DNA of 64,000 nt from contig OENT01000130.1 of assembly GCA_900239685.1 (NCBI GenBank), positions 62,001 through 126,000 on the forward strand, given 5' to 3'. The notes under the pieces were generated by a model. It was not told where the DNA came from, made no database searches, and saw only the letters and a program-made list of their open reading frames with translations. The DNA is from Rotaria macrura. Taxonomy: Eukaryota; Rotifera; Eurotatoria; Philodinida; Philodinidae. This document shows, piece after piece, positions 26,261-39,159 of the stretch; position 1 is the stretch's first letter; every line of letters begins with the position of its first letter. The position numbers and the translations under genes are program-made.

Positions 26261-27365
26261 TTCTCATGAGATAACCCATTTCAGAACAATTCAATTTTTT
26301 ATGGAATGCTACTCATCAATCTAGCATGCTCTATTATTCGTCGGTTCAGCAAGTGGCAAAAATCGTCAATGGCATTTTTTTAAATATCAGATAGAGTTCA
26401 ATAAAAACCAAAGATTCTAATTTATATTATATATAACATGAAGTGCTTATTCTTACATGAATCAAATAAAATAATCTTGTGAATCAACCTTTTTTTGCTA
26501 AATCCAGATGATATTAAAACATAGACGTAAAGTAATCAAAATCTTTCTTTTAGTAAAAACGTTGAAATAAAACTGTCGAATCCAAACTTATTTAAAATAA
26601 CTTTTTTCTACAATCCAAGTTTCTGTAAGAGCTTTACGACACGGAAATTTGTATTGGCATCGTTTGAATTTCTACGATTTCTCAATATAAATTTCAAGGA
26701 AGACATCAAACGATTGATCGAGATTATATAATCCGAAGTCATTCTGCCAACTAACACAGAACTCCACTATCTGTTATGATAAACATGAGCAGTCGCTTCT
26801 GCTGTTCGTTCATATTTAAAAAAAATCTTTCTCATGACTTTTTAATCAAGACATTGAAGTTGAAATCGCATCGCTCTATATTATACTGATATTTTTGAGT
26901 GTCAAATCAAACTAAGACCATCAAAGATTTTTCTGTCAATCAAAATTCAACGAGTAAACAGTTGCAGTAGATTGCATCTCGCATAGAATTATTGTCGTAC
27001 TATTACGATAAGAATAAATTTCATTCAATTGATCGATATAACTCAATCGATTTAGTTTTAAGGAACTCAATGGTGATTTGATTTTCTAAACGTGACTTAG
27101 AACTAGTCAACAATAATTGAAGTCCATTCCGTTTTCTATACTTCATACAAAGTAAGTTGTTTTTTGAAATAGCTGCGTTGATTCAAATAAAAGGGAAGGA
27201 AGTAACTAGTGACATTAATGATGATTGGTCGTAAATAATCTCGAATGAATTAATAGACGAAAACTAGCATCATTTATTTCGCAATAATAATAACAAAATT
27301 TCTAATCATTCACAGTTTTCTAACAAAATCATCAAGTTGGAAAATTTCAAATTTAGCAATTCTTT
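26261..27365. other. Gene-poor region upstream of CSB
   Basis: AT-rich, with no supported gene. The end leads into a pyrimidine-rich acceptor just before the CSB start codon. Confidence 0.45.
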
Positions 27366-27372
27366 ATTTTAG
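27361..27372 (+). promoter_or_regulatory. Splice acceptor 6 nt before the CSB start
   Basis: A pyrimidine-rich stretch ending in TTTTAG stops 6 nt before the ATG at 27379. With no coding exon upstream, it may be a spliced-leader trans-splice acceptor or the end of a 5' UTR intron. Confidence 0.45.
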
Positions 27373-27378
27373 TATATC

Positions 27379-30300
27379 ATGAATGGAGAATATACTGATT
27401 CGAATGCTTCTACTATCGTCGATGATGATAATGATGTTCTGGAAAAATTTAAATTAAATCGAAATAAAATCCAAACAGCTACATTAATCGACGAAAACGA
27501 TGAATTAAATCAACTTGGTTTAAGTGTTTTTAATCAAGCAGATCTTGAGCAGGGTAATTTGTTTCGTAGAAATTATTGTATTCGAAAGTATATCCGTGTT
27601 TGTTTCCTTTTCTAACATAACCAGGTCTAATCGATCAAGTAGATAATGTTGTATCAAATCAAGAACGACAGCACAAATTAGTTCATATCGAAAAACAAAT
27701 TCAATCACTTGAAACAACTAACAAGTATGGTAGTATATATATATATATATTTTTTCGATTATGTTTGTTTTATTTTCGCTTTACTAGTTCCCTTCGAAGT
27801 AGTATATCAGCTAAGCAACAAATATTATCTACTATCGATCGAGCAACATATCTTGCGTCAAGAAAAGATGTTCAAAAAGCCAATATTGAAAAATCAATCA
27901 AGGAATTGGTTCGGAATTATTGTTCCACCATAGAGAGAAATATTCATTATGAATAGTTTATTTTAGAAACGAGAATTAGGAAAAAATGTTGCCAAAATTA
28001 ATCAATTTAAAAGTGAACTTATTGGTCTTTCACAATTTGTTGCAGAAGATGAAGATAGTCATGTCCAACGTATGTTTTAAATAGAATACTACCGATTGAA
28101 AGTAGATGAATTTTTATATATTTACCCATCAAGGATCGACAGCATCAACTAGTCTTATTGATACATTAATGCCTACACTACGCAATTATGATGAGAATGG
28201 TCTTCTCACAACGACAACTACAACAACTGATCAAAGCGAACGTTTGACCTCATTTGATTCATTTATGGAAAGTCTCGACCATGAATATGATAAACGAAAA
28301 CAATCGAAACAAAAAGCTGTTGAAAAAAAACCTCCTGAATTCAACAAATCTACTTCTACGCTTCCACCAACACTTTTAACACTTGATGGACCTATTGAAT
28401 ATCGTGATAGAAAATCTCAAAAACAATCTTCATCAGTTAAGAAAGCAGTCATAAAAACACAGACTAAACAGCAACAAGTGATAAGTTCATCATCTGAAGA
28501 TGAAACTGAAGAAACAGATCCAAATCAAATGGTCTATGATGAAGACAATGCTTGGTAAGAATTTTCTTTCCATGATCGAACCTACATTTCATGTAGAAAA
28601 TTTAAAAGAAAAATTTTAGACTGACCTCTAGTTAAATGTAGAACATTGTAGAGTGCTCTGCTATATTCGATCAAAGTTTGTTTTGAATCGGATGGTTGTA
28701 GAGTTCGTTACTGCTGTTACTTTTTTGTTTAAACAAACGTCTACATTTTAAGTGTAATGCTTAACTTTTGTTTACTACATCTATTAGTTTAATTTTCTTC
28801 GATGACACGACAACTATTTCGATGGATCTAGTCTTTCAAGTGAGTTTCATTGATATTTATTTTCAATTTTGCAATATGAGAAATTAGTCGAGCATAAATG
28901 TATATCATTATTCACCATACACTTCTAATAGAAAAGGAAATAATTTCACAGCTCTGCGCCTATGATCGAAATGAGTTACACTTCAGATATTTGTTCTATA
29001 TGAATCGTTTCTTTTCAGGTTTGAAAGTGATGAAGACGAAAAACAACGCTTAGCTGCTGAAGACGAAGATGATGATTACTATTATGAACCGAAGAAAAAG
29101 AAGAAACGTTCATTGGCCAAAGACGATGGTGACGATCGACAATATCTTACACGTTTGAAAGATCTTTATGCTGATCGAAAACCTCCAAGTCACACAAAGA
29201 ACGGTGAGAATGATGACGTTGAAATTGGTGCGCGTTTTTGGATACCATCAAGTATTTGGAATAGATTATTCAAGTAATATGATTAAATATTTATTGTTGT
29301 TGTTCTTTTCTCTTTCTAATGAGATTTTCTTTATTATTGAAAAAAGTTATCAACGAGCTGGTGTAAAATGGTTATGGGAATTACATGAACAAAAATGCGG
29401 TGGAATCATTGCCGATGAAATGGGTCTAGGAAAAGTAAAGTTTGATGAAGAAGAAAATATCGAACTATTTTGTTTTCTATTGATTGGTATTAATTAGACT
29501 ATTCAAATCATTGCTTATCTTGCTGCATTTCATTATAGTCGAGTACGAGATCCTCAAAATAGGTAATATAGATATTTGTTGACAGATAAGTTTTTATTGT
29601 TTCTCTTTTTATCTTCAGTTATCGTGGCTTGGGTCCCGTACTCATCGTGTGTCCATCCACATTACTTCATCAGTGGGTACATGAATTTCATGAATGGTGG
29701 CCTGAATTTCGTGTTGCTGTCTTACATGAAAGTGGTTCATTTCATGGAAAGAAAGGCGTAAGATTGTATTCTAACGCATGATAAAAGTTAGAGAAGGACA
29801 CAAGGCGCTGGGAAGAATCACGAAGATTCCTATATAAATGTTCATGGTGACATTGGAGGTTTGACATTTCTGAAAAAACGCATTAATAATGTGTATGTTT
29901 TCCCACTGAAGTTCTTCCTTCTGATATTGAAAGAAAATTTAAGGATAATAAGTTTTGAAAGTTAAGAAACATTGACGAACATGAGATTTATTAAAAGAGT
30001 TGAATGTCCGTTATTAATGTCACTACCTATTTCTGTTAATTACTTTTTTTTACAATGATTAACAATGAGAAAGAAAACGGAAACCACATCTAAAGTAAAA
30101 TGGCAACTGTCAGGTTAAGAACATTGTTCAGATAAAATAACTTTAGTCAACGATGAAAAATATGAACAAGCAAAAAACATACTGGATGTCGAATGAATAA
30201 TTTGGTAGCACTCCTATTGTGCACATTGACGAGAGTTCAATAGTCAAATGTTCGAATACTTCTTATTAAAAATTCAAACCACAGTCTATCAAAACTTTGA

Positions 30301-33300
30301 TATACTTTCACATTTGCTCTACCAAATCATACAAAAAAAAATCAAAAAAATTGTTTGTATACAAATCGTACGATTGCCGAGAAAATTAACATATTCCATG
30401 AAAAGTGCGTCGTTTGACAGACAGTTTTCTATTGTAAAGCAAACTCTTAAAACCATATTTATTCCTGCTGTGAGAAAACACTCGAATCAATACATTCGAC
30501 CGCGTCGAGTGTTGTAAATAGAAGAAGAAAAAAAAATTTCTTGCCGAGACATAAGGGCAACAATCTCGTTCCTTCGGGCATTTTTTCATCGAAAAAGATT
30601 TTCTTTCAAATCCTATTCCATCGTTTCTCTCCACGAGTGGGCTTTGTTGTTTTTTTTCCTTTTCTAAATCAAAATTTTTCATAAAACCAACAATCATAAT
30701 TGTTACCAGTTTCTTAACAATGCCTTTATCAGTACAAATTTCGTTGAGATCGAAAATCATCTATATCTATATCTTTTTGTTTTTCGCAGCATCGTCTTAT
30801 TCATAAATTGGGTACAACAGCTGCTGGTATTCTCATAACATCCTATGCTAATATTCTCATTCATTACGATACTCTTGTATCCTATCAATGGCATTATCTC
30901 ATCTTAGATGAAGGTCATAAAATTCGTAATCCCGATGCACAAATAACGACAGCTTGTAAATCAGTAAGCATGTTCTATTTCAACGTGTTGAATATTAATA
31001 TTTTGTTTTTCTAAACTACACAATTTTTAGTTTCGAACACCACATCGAATAATTCTATCCGGTTCACCCATGCAAAATAATTTACGAGAATTATGGTCAT
31101 TGTTTGATTTCGTTTTTCCAGGTAAATTAGGTACGTTACCAACATTTATGGAATATTTTGCTGTACCAATAACACGCGGTGGTTATGCAAATGCAAATCC
31201 AATTGAAGTACAAACAGCATATAAATGTGCATGTATATTACGTGATACAATCAAACAATATCTAATACGACGAATAAAATCCGAACAGAATGTTGTATTA
31301 AAATTGCCAACAAAAAATGAACAAGTACTCTTTTGTCGTTTAACGAAAGTTCAAAGAAATATTTATCGTGAATATTTAAAATCAAAACAATGTAAAGAAA
31401 TTCTCAAAGGAAGTACACAAGTATTTGTTGGCTTGATTAATTTACGTAAAATTTGTAATCATCCAGATTTATTTACTGATTATTCAGAATATTTACCTGA
31501 ATACGGTGAAAATCTTGACGATGTTCGTCAATATGGTTATCCGAAACGATCAGGAAAAATGATTGTACTTGATACATTATTAAAAATTTGGCATAAGCAA
31601 CAAAATCGTTGTCTATTATTTACACAGAGTAAACAGATGCTCAATATTCTTGAACCATTTTTAATTAAACATAATTATTCATATCTAAAAATGGATGGTA
31701 CGACATCAATTGCATCTAGACAAGGACTCGTTTCACAATTTAATAATGTATGTAAACAAGGAGTAAATGATGAACACTAATCCGTTCGTCAAATATATAT
31801 CTATCATGTGGATTATAGTTAATCATGAATATTTACAAAAACCAAATTTCATTTTCTTCATTTAAATCGAAGTGAAGATACTTAACTTCAGTCTTCTTGA
31901 GAATTATTTATTGAACATTGCGATTCTTTTCTCTCAGGCGCAAAGAACAAGTTCATTTTTCAGTAAAACTATGTAAATGAAGATAATTTGATGAAAATAG
32001 TATATTGTGAGAAGTCTAAGCCTGTTCATTAATCCTATTCTAATATCCGATTTTAATAAAAAGCTTGTTGGCAAATGCCTGTAATCATCAGTGGGGTAAT
32101 CATTAAATTAGCTTGAGCTTATCCAAAGAACGGCAAAGGATTGACTAGCCTTAAGACTAGCTTATGTTGAAATCATTCTGCTACTCGTATCTTTAATAAA
32201 GGTATTTGACAATTTCATTAAGGAAGTATATTTATGAGTATGTGGTCTTCCACATGGTTTCAAACTACATTTGTCATGCCAAAACTCATTGATAACTTCG
32301 AGAATATTTGGTTTTATTTAAGAAAAAGATTTAGTAAGTTGCCATAATATACATGTACTTCTACGCTGAGCTGGAAATTATTCAGATATCCAGTGACAAA
32401 TATCAGGATCGTCTTCTGCAACATTTTCCTTGTTTTTTCAGACATGAATATTCGTCTCTGAATTTGTCAAAAATAAACTATCTATCGTTAGCAACCCAGC
32501 CATGCATCTTTTCAAAGTTTGCTACTGCAGCTGTACAATTTCGTATATCTTCTGAAGTCAAGATTAAAATGAAAATAGATATCGAATGATGTCTTCAATG
32601 ATTAATACACATAATGATTGAATAAAAATTTAAATATACTTCTACACAGATTCTTGTTTGAGTATAGACACACGTACATGATTATACTTCTTCTTTCAAT
32701 CAGTAAACTAATTTTCTCATTGTTAATGATTACCTTGCTTGTGTAATCAATATTTCTTTTTTCTCTTGTGGCCAGCTGCAATCTTGTACGTTAAATGTTG
32801 GAACATGAATTTACATAAAACAAATGATTATATTTCGAACAATTGATTACTATCAAATTCAGATGAATTATAGGTAGATAAAATTGTAAAAAACTTGTAG
32901 CGATACCGGCATACTGACTTTTCATACAGAGACATATCTTAAAAAGAACAGTTTATTAACAAACCAATCTATTGTTTCTGCTTTCTTATTACATAATATG
33001 AGCGAAGGAGATGATCTGAATAATAGAATGAACTAATCAAGCTAACAAGTATCTAATTACTTATTATTTTTTTTGAAAAATACGCTCCTTCGTTTCTCTC
33101 GAAGTGAACCATATTTTGAGTTCAAAGTATATATACATATGTGAATTCTTAATTAATGAATTGACCTTACCAATCGATAAGAATGTGTTGCTGTTCCTAT
33201 CTATATCTGTTAACAATTTTATTCGTCTAAATAGGATTCATCAATCTTTGTATTTCTTTTAACAACTCGAGTCGGTGGTCTTGGTATAAATTTAACTGGA

Positions 33301-35142
33301 GCTAATCGTGTTTTAATTTTTGATCCTGATTGGAATCCATCAACTGATATGCAAGCACGAGAACGAGCTTGGCGTATCGGTCAAACGAAAAATGTCACAA
33401 TTTATCGAATATTAACATCGGGTACAATCGAGGAAAAAATCTACCATCGACAAATTTTTAAGCAATTTTTAACGAATCGTATACTCCAAGATCCGAAACA
33501 ACGACGTTTTTTTAAATCAAATGATCTGCATGAATTATTTCGTTACGATGATGATCACGATAGTGATGATGAACGTACTGAAACATCTATTTTATTCGCT
33601 GGAACTAATTCAGAAATTAATTTAAAAGAAAAATATGCTACGAGAAAACGAAAAAAAAGTGCAAGTAAGATTGTCTTCTGATATTGGTTCATATTATCGT
33701 TAGTTTCCTAATACGACAATGAATTCTGCATAGACGCTATGTAGTTTAACTAAATAGGATGATGATTCTCGACTTACTCTGTTGTGAAAAGAACGGAGGT
33801 TTTCAAAATGTGAAAATGAAAAATAGAACGAAGTTGAACTATGAGAAAAGTACGAATGAGTCGTTTCTTCACTGATCGATTATTCCAAGAACGTTATTAA
33901 CATCATCCTTGAGGAATTGAAATGTAAGAATATTAAACAGCCGTTGTCTGTGACCATAGAGACACGGTACCATTTTATCTATTCTAGGACACATTTTTAT
34001 AGCATTCTTACACTTAGTTCTCCACAAATGTAATAAGGAAGGGGTTTGTATATAATAACAGAGAAATATAGGAATGCGGTCGTTGATCGTTTATCGTCAA
34101 TTTCTGACATGGAAATGGCAATGTTAAAAAGACGTCTATCAATATATGTGACAGTTTCCGACTAGTGTCCTTCATGGTGTACGAGGGTTATAGATTTCTA
34201 CTCTCTCTATCTGTATATAGGCATATATTCAAAGTTCTGTTTGATCAGATATTATAAGTTTTCAATTAAATTAGTTAATCAATTTTTCTTGTTTTTTTTT
34301 TTATAGAATTTGAAGGGCAACGTGTACCGAATTTGGCAAAAGTCGATAGTAAAGTTTCAACGAATCAACAAGAAATTCAAAATGACATTGATAAAGAAAA
34401 AGATGATTATGTTCTAAGTAAATTATTCAAAAAGTCAGTTGTACATAGTGCACTTCAACACGATACAATTGTTGATCATTCTGTCAATGATCATGTATTT
34501 ATTGAAGCTGAAGCTCATCGTTATGCTGAAGAAGCTGTGAAAGCACTGAGAAAATCTGCTCAAGATTGTTATTCAGCTGAAAGTGGAATTCCCAATTGGG
34601 GTGCACGAAATATTAAACAGTACGTTGTTGTTGTCAAAAACAAAATACTTATTTCAATTGATTATTCGTCTTGTTTTAGGATTCGTCGATTTGGCTCTCG
34701 TAAAAATAAAGATGTTATGAATCCAGATGATGATCAGTCAACATCATCATCTATAGTACGAAAATCAAATAGTCGAATTTCGAGTTCATCGAGTAGTTTA
34801 CTTAAAGATATCCGAGAACGAAAACGTGAACAATCAGATATTATTGTACGAACAAACGTTGGACCAGAAGAACGTGATGATGATGAGAACGATGATGAAT
34901 CGTGTTCCAATAATGAGGGTTTAACATTAATACGTGAACTCAAAGATTACTTGACTATAGGTACATCGATTCGTGGTAAAGCCACAACAGCTGAAATCAT
35001 CGATCATTTTCATAAACGGCTCAATGGTAAACCTGGTCTTGTACCAAAATTTAAGTCATTATTAAAACAAATCGCTCAACTTGAACGAACACCATCTGGT
35101 ACGGGTTTCTGGGTTTTAAAAGACGAATTTCGAGGACTATAA
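27379..35142 (+). CDS. ERCC6: CSB/ERCC6 transcription-coupled repair SNF2 ATPase
   Basis: Fourteen exons all join in phase: 27379-27553, 27625-27724, 27788-27908, 27967-28069, 28134-28554, 29019-29273, 29347-29434, 29498-29562, 29619-29757, 30790-30963, 31031-31747, 33235-33664, 34307-34619 and 34680-35142. The product is 1187 residues. It is a nuclear SWI2/SNF2 ATPase that engages stalled RNA polymerase II and recruits nucleotide-excision repair. Order: N-terminal coiled-coil region, acidic and lysine-rich stretch, then the ATPase from [15 protein letters not shown]. The Walker A is DEMGLGKT, with the intron after K421. The Walker B variant is DEGH (529-532). [18 protein letters not shown], the helicase-C motifs [18 protein letters not shown] and [11 protein letters not shown], and the CSB-specific [14 protein letters not shown] follow. 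The C-terminus has [17 protein letters not shown] and a final winged-helix-like ubiquitin-binding region (FWVLKDEF). All catalytic motifs are intact. Human CSB is about 1493 residues, and the difference lies mainly in linkers. Confidence 0.96.
29758..30789 (+). other. Large CSB intron (about 1.03 kb)
   Basis: It separates [11 protein letters not shown] from [13 protein letters not shown] in the helicase core, while neighbouring introns are 56 to 80 nt. A 124-codon minus-strand frame inside it is low-complexity and not a convincing gene. Insertion of a mobile element now decayed could explain the size. Confidence 0.6.
31748..33234 (+). other. Large CSB intron (about 1.49 kb)
   Basis: It lies between [11 protein letters not shown] and [12 protein letters not shown], with GTATGT at the donor and AATAG at the acceptor. 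I see no nested gene. A plus-strand 78-codon frame near 32353 has no family resemblance. Confidence 0.6.
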
Positions 35143-35290
35143 TCTCACTGTTTGTTTTTAATTGTAATTGATGATTTATGAAATTTTCTTTTCCTTTAAC
35201 TCAGATATAAACTGTTATTTCGAACAATTGTTACATTTACATAAATATTTATTATTATTACTGCTACTATTTTAAAGTCAATTTGCTTAT

Positions 35291-35303
35291 TTTACTATTT
35301 CAG
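35291..35303 (+). promoter_or_regulatory. Strong splice acceptor 2 nt before the PRPSAP start
   Basis: TTTACTATTTCAG ends 2 nt before the ATG at 35306 and only 161 nt after the CSB stop codon. No AATAAA or ATTAAA was seen between the two genes. The arrangement is what a spliced-leader acceptor inside an operon looks like. Confidence 0.55.
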
Positions 35304-35305
35304 AT

Positions 35306-38117
35306 ATGTCTGCCGATCGTAGAGGTCGAGCGGAAATGGGTACGTTACACATGTATAGATTTCATTTATGTAGAACAATGTAAACAAAATATTTTATTCT
35401 ATTTTAAAGTTATTACATAAGAATTACAAATGAATAGATAATGGTATAATATCAATTGATTTAAACATTTTGTGCTTTACTTTTCAAGTTAGCTATTGGG
35501 GATTGCTGTGTTTATTATAGAAATTCGTTCAATGATTATTTAGATCGATGAGAAATCTATAAATATATATATTGACTTTTCTTTTCTCGCTATCTCTTCT
35601 TACATTTTTAAGCTGAAGGAATAGATTTGAAGTTCAATGTATACAAAAGATTTAATGTACGTACAACTGATATGGGGATCACTTTGTCTTAGAACTTATA
35701 TAATAATCAGGATAGATCAATGACTTTATTAAAAATCGTTTTGTTTTCATCGTCGAATTTCGCCCTGTTATTTATGAGAAAATAACATCGAATAGATTGT
35801 AAGAGCATAGATATGTTAGTTAGAGTGAGCGAAATTGCATGTATCTATCCTATTTCTTGGAAAGCTTCTTCTAGATCGTGTTTTACAAAATATATAGAAA
35901 TGAATCAAGATGAATTAAAATGAAAAAAATTTCCTGGTTACTTGAAATATCGATTAAAACTGCCAGTATTACTGGAATCAAATATCATTCAAGATATTCA
36001 ATGTCTAATATGTTCTTAATACTTTTGTATTCATTGAACTTAGTAGATTGCTTTGATTTTAAAATTTTACAAGATAGTTGATTATCAAGTGCTTCGAACA
36101 ATTGAATATTTTATACGATGATTTCAAATTAAATCTAAATGAATAGATCACTTAAGTAGATTTACTTTTTATTTTAGTTATTCTTACCGGTAATTCATAT
36201 CCGGAATTGGCAGAAAACATTTCAAGGTATGCTTTCTTCTATGAGAAATTTCTTTCTCTCAGTCTCAATCTATATGTTTAATTTATATATTTATTAAGTA
36301 AAGCTTTCAAACATGATAATAAAAATATTACTAAAATCTAGCAAGAAAATTTCTTTTTGCAGCAAATTGAACTAAACATGTGCATGTGTTGTGTATGCTG
36401 ATATTTTTCTTCTTATTATAGAATTGTTCATTCTTACAAAACTGACAGTATTCAGTACGTATTGTTGATTCTAATAAACATATTTTGTTATTGTTTGTTA
36501 TGCACTTTGTATTTCATTTGTTCATTCATTGTTTATGATTCAATGATGAAAAATACTTTTTCTTTAATAATTTAGTCGAATTAAACCACTTGGTGAATGT
36601 CTTGTATTCAAAAATTCTGATAAAGGTTAATTAATCTAAAAAATAAAAATGAGTTTTTTTTTATATATTCGAGAACATTCTATATTTTTATTGTACAGAA
36701 ACTCATGTTGAAATTCATGAATCAGTACGAAGTAAAGATGTTTTTATCATTCAAACAGGCTCAACTAAGTAAAACAAAAAAAAAAGAAAAAGAAAACTCA
36801 AATGTAATCAAACTATTTATTTATTTAAATTTTAATCAGAGATCCGAATGATGATCTTATGGAACTTATGATAATGAGTTATGCATGTAAAACATCATGT
36901 GCACGAAATATTATCGTAAGTTTTTGCAAAGAATGCAAATATACATGATTAATACATAATATGTTTCAGGGCGTCTTACCTTATTTACCTTGTAAGTTAC
37001 AATGAAAACAATTATAGAAAATACATTCATCTATCTAGATAGCAAACAAAGTAAACAGAAAAAACGTGGATGTATAGCGATGAAACTTGTCGCACAGATG
37101 CTTGTTAAAGCAGGCTTAACACATTTGATAACTGTTGATTTACATCAAAAAGAAATTCAAGGATTTTTCGATATACCAGTTGATAATTTGCGAGCATCAT
37201 CTTTTCTTGTCGACTATATCAAAGAACAAGTAAGAAGTGAATCGTCGTTTATTTCTTTTTTTCATGTGTAATTTAATTTTAAGATTCCTGATTGGCGTAA
37301 TGCTGTTATTGTTGCGCGTAAACCGAACCAAGCTAAACGTGTAACAGGTTTTGCTCAACGACTAAAATTAAATATTGCTGTTATACATGGTTCTCAAGAT
37401 CGAGAAAGTGAAAGTGAAGAAACAGATGGACGAAATTCACCACCACCGTCAACACCAGGCTTAGATCATCTAAAGCCAATGTCCGAACGTCGAAGTGTAT
37501 TTACGATTCCTTCACTCGCGATAGGCGAACGTGAGTTATATTTCTATTTGTATAAATATATGTACAACTAGAATTAACTATAACTAAAAATGTGAGTATT
37601 TGTAATTGAAGAATATTTACATTGGAAATTGAGATAGTGTCATACGTCTGTCTGTCAAAACTATTCTGTCTCATATCAATTGTTATTGTGTTATTTTCCA
37701 ACAGGATAGATCTAGAATTGAAACTTTCTTTTTACTATAGAGGTAACTGTTAAAGGCAAATTGCCGATGGATGTTGTTGGTGATGTTGCCGGTCGAATAG
37801 CTATTATCGTCGAAGATATGATTGATGATGTACCTGGTCTTGTACAAACTGCAGATATACTATCTGATCGTGGTGCTTACAAAATCTATGCACTTGCAAC
37901 GCATGGTTTATTTACTTATGATGCTCCATTACTGATCCAACAGTCTCGAATATGTGAAGTTATTATAACGAATACAGTACCACATGAATTTGCTAAACTT
38001 CAATGTTCAAAAATTAAAACCGTTGATATAAGTTTACTTTTATCTGAAGCTATTCGTCGTATACATAATCAAGAATCGATGAGTTATCTTTTTCGTAATG
38101 TTGAACCGAATGATTGA
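35306..38117 (+). CDS. PRPSAP: PRPP synthetase-associated protein (PAP39/PAP41 type)
   Basis: Ten exons: 35306-35339, 36178-36226, 36422-36454, 36576-36625, 36699-36768, 36840-36915, 36970-36991, 37039-37229, 37284-37530 and 37741-38117. They give 382 residues, near the human PRPSAP lengths. It is a non-catalytic partner of PRPP synthetase, restraining PRPP supply for nucleotide synthesis in the cytosol. Family blocks: [97 protein letters not shown] and [20 protein letters not shown]. The PRPP-binding loop of true synthetases (DDxxDTxGT) is replaced by [10 protein letters not shown], and a Ser/Pro-rich insertion typical of the associated proteins is present, so it should not be an active synthetase. 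Exons are tiny and introns mostly short, except the first (838 nt). Confidence 0.95.
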
Positions 38118-38312
38118 AGAACAAAGTAGAGTTTTGTAAATTTTTCCTTTTCCTTTATTTTACACAATAATAAAAACAATTCAAGAATTCTTTATAGTAT
38201 AGAAGACTTAAATTAAACAAGTTGATTCTTGTTCATTGAACTTGTTGTTTAAGTTTTATGTCAGCAAGACATTCATTGAATAATATTCTAGAATAATTTA
38301 TTTTGATTCATT

Positions 38313-39138
38313 TTAAAATACTAAATTAGATTCTACTTGATTTGATCTTTTTTGTTTATAATGTTTCACTTTTAATGAACCAAATCTTGTTTGAGCAAAT
38401 GTTTGTACAGATAGAACTGGTGTAGATATTGGCTTTAACCATGTAGTAACATGGAAAACTGAGGCTGGTAATAAATCAATAGAAGTATCTGTGGATTGCA
38501 CTAGTTGCATATTTCGATTCAAAGGTGAAGTAGAAACAGCAGATTCTATTGAATAGTTGATTATAAAGTATAAAGCAAAAAAAAGAACCGAAAACATTTT
38601 ACCAGTAGGAAAAACTTCATCGGTATCACTGGATGATTGTCTATATCGCATTACGTATCGTTCATTTGTATATAAAATTTGAACTAAAGAAAAAAAAAGA
38701 AACATTTTTCTATGAACTTTACCTGATGCAAAAATTTCTATTTTAACTTGATTCTTTTTCTCCTATCCGGTAGGATACTTCACCTGGATCGATCCAAATA
38801 GTAAGGTCACTTGGTAAACTATCAAGTATTTCTCGTAGAGTCAAACTGACATCAATACTAGCATTGACGAGAACTTTGTCAATTTTATCTTTACTAACAC
38901 GTATTGCTCGATATGCAGAACCTGTTGTTGATCTTTCGGGATACCAATGATCTTGAAATTTAATAAATAGATATTTATACATTTGTTCACTAAGCATATT
39001 AACTCGACTAAAACAATCGAATAAACAAAAAAGAAAACACACGATTTCTTCAACATGGAATAATACGTACCGACGTGGTAATTTATTATAAAGAAAAGTG
39101 CTTAGAAAATTTAATGCGATTGATATTTCGAATTTCAT
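38313..39138 (-). CDS. TOB/BTG-family antiproliferative protein
   Basis: Four exons: 39071-39138, 38748-39007, 38603-38683 and 38313-38545. They give 213 residues. The N-terminal BTG domain is clear: MKFEISIALNFLSTFLYNKL then PRRRVN, DHWYPE, TGSAYRAI, LPSDLTIWIDPGEVSYRIGE. The intron after GEKES uses a weak GTTAAA donor, but it restores IQILYTNE, which matches VKVLYVDD of human TOB. The tail contains QTFAQTRFGSLKVKH, the conserved post-domain box of TOB proteins. TOB binds CAF1/CCR4-NOT through the BTG domain and promotes mRNA deadenylation. I see no PAM2 motif for poly(A)-binding protein, and the protein is short, between BTG and TOB in size. The 57-nt last intron is in frame without stops, so a retained form is possible. 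It converges on PRPSAP with a gap of 195 bases. Confidence 0.92.
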
Positions 39139-39144
39139 TTTGAA

Positions 39145-39155
39145 CTAGAAAGACA
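39145..39155 (-). promoter_or_regulatory. Splice acceptor 6 nt before the TOB start
   Basis: On the minus strand TGTCTTTCTAG ends 6 nt before the ATG at 39138. It repeats the acceptor-at-ATG pattern seen at CSB and PRPSAP and may be a trans-splice site. Confidence 0.45.
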
Positions 39156-39159
39156 AAAA

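Noticed and set aside
30386..30760. 124-codon minus-strand frame inside a CSB intron
   Set aside because: Low-complexity Lys/Phe-rich sequence with a poly-Phe run, no domain and no splice partner.
34734..34943. Ser-rich minus-strand frame
   Set aside because: Antisense shadow of the Ser/Asp-rich linker of CSB.
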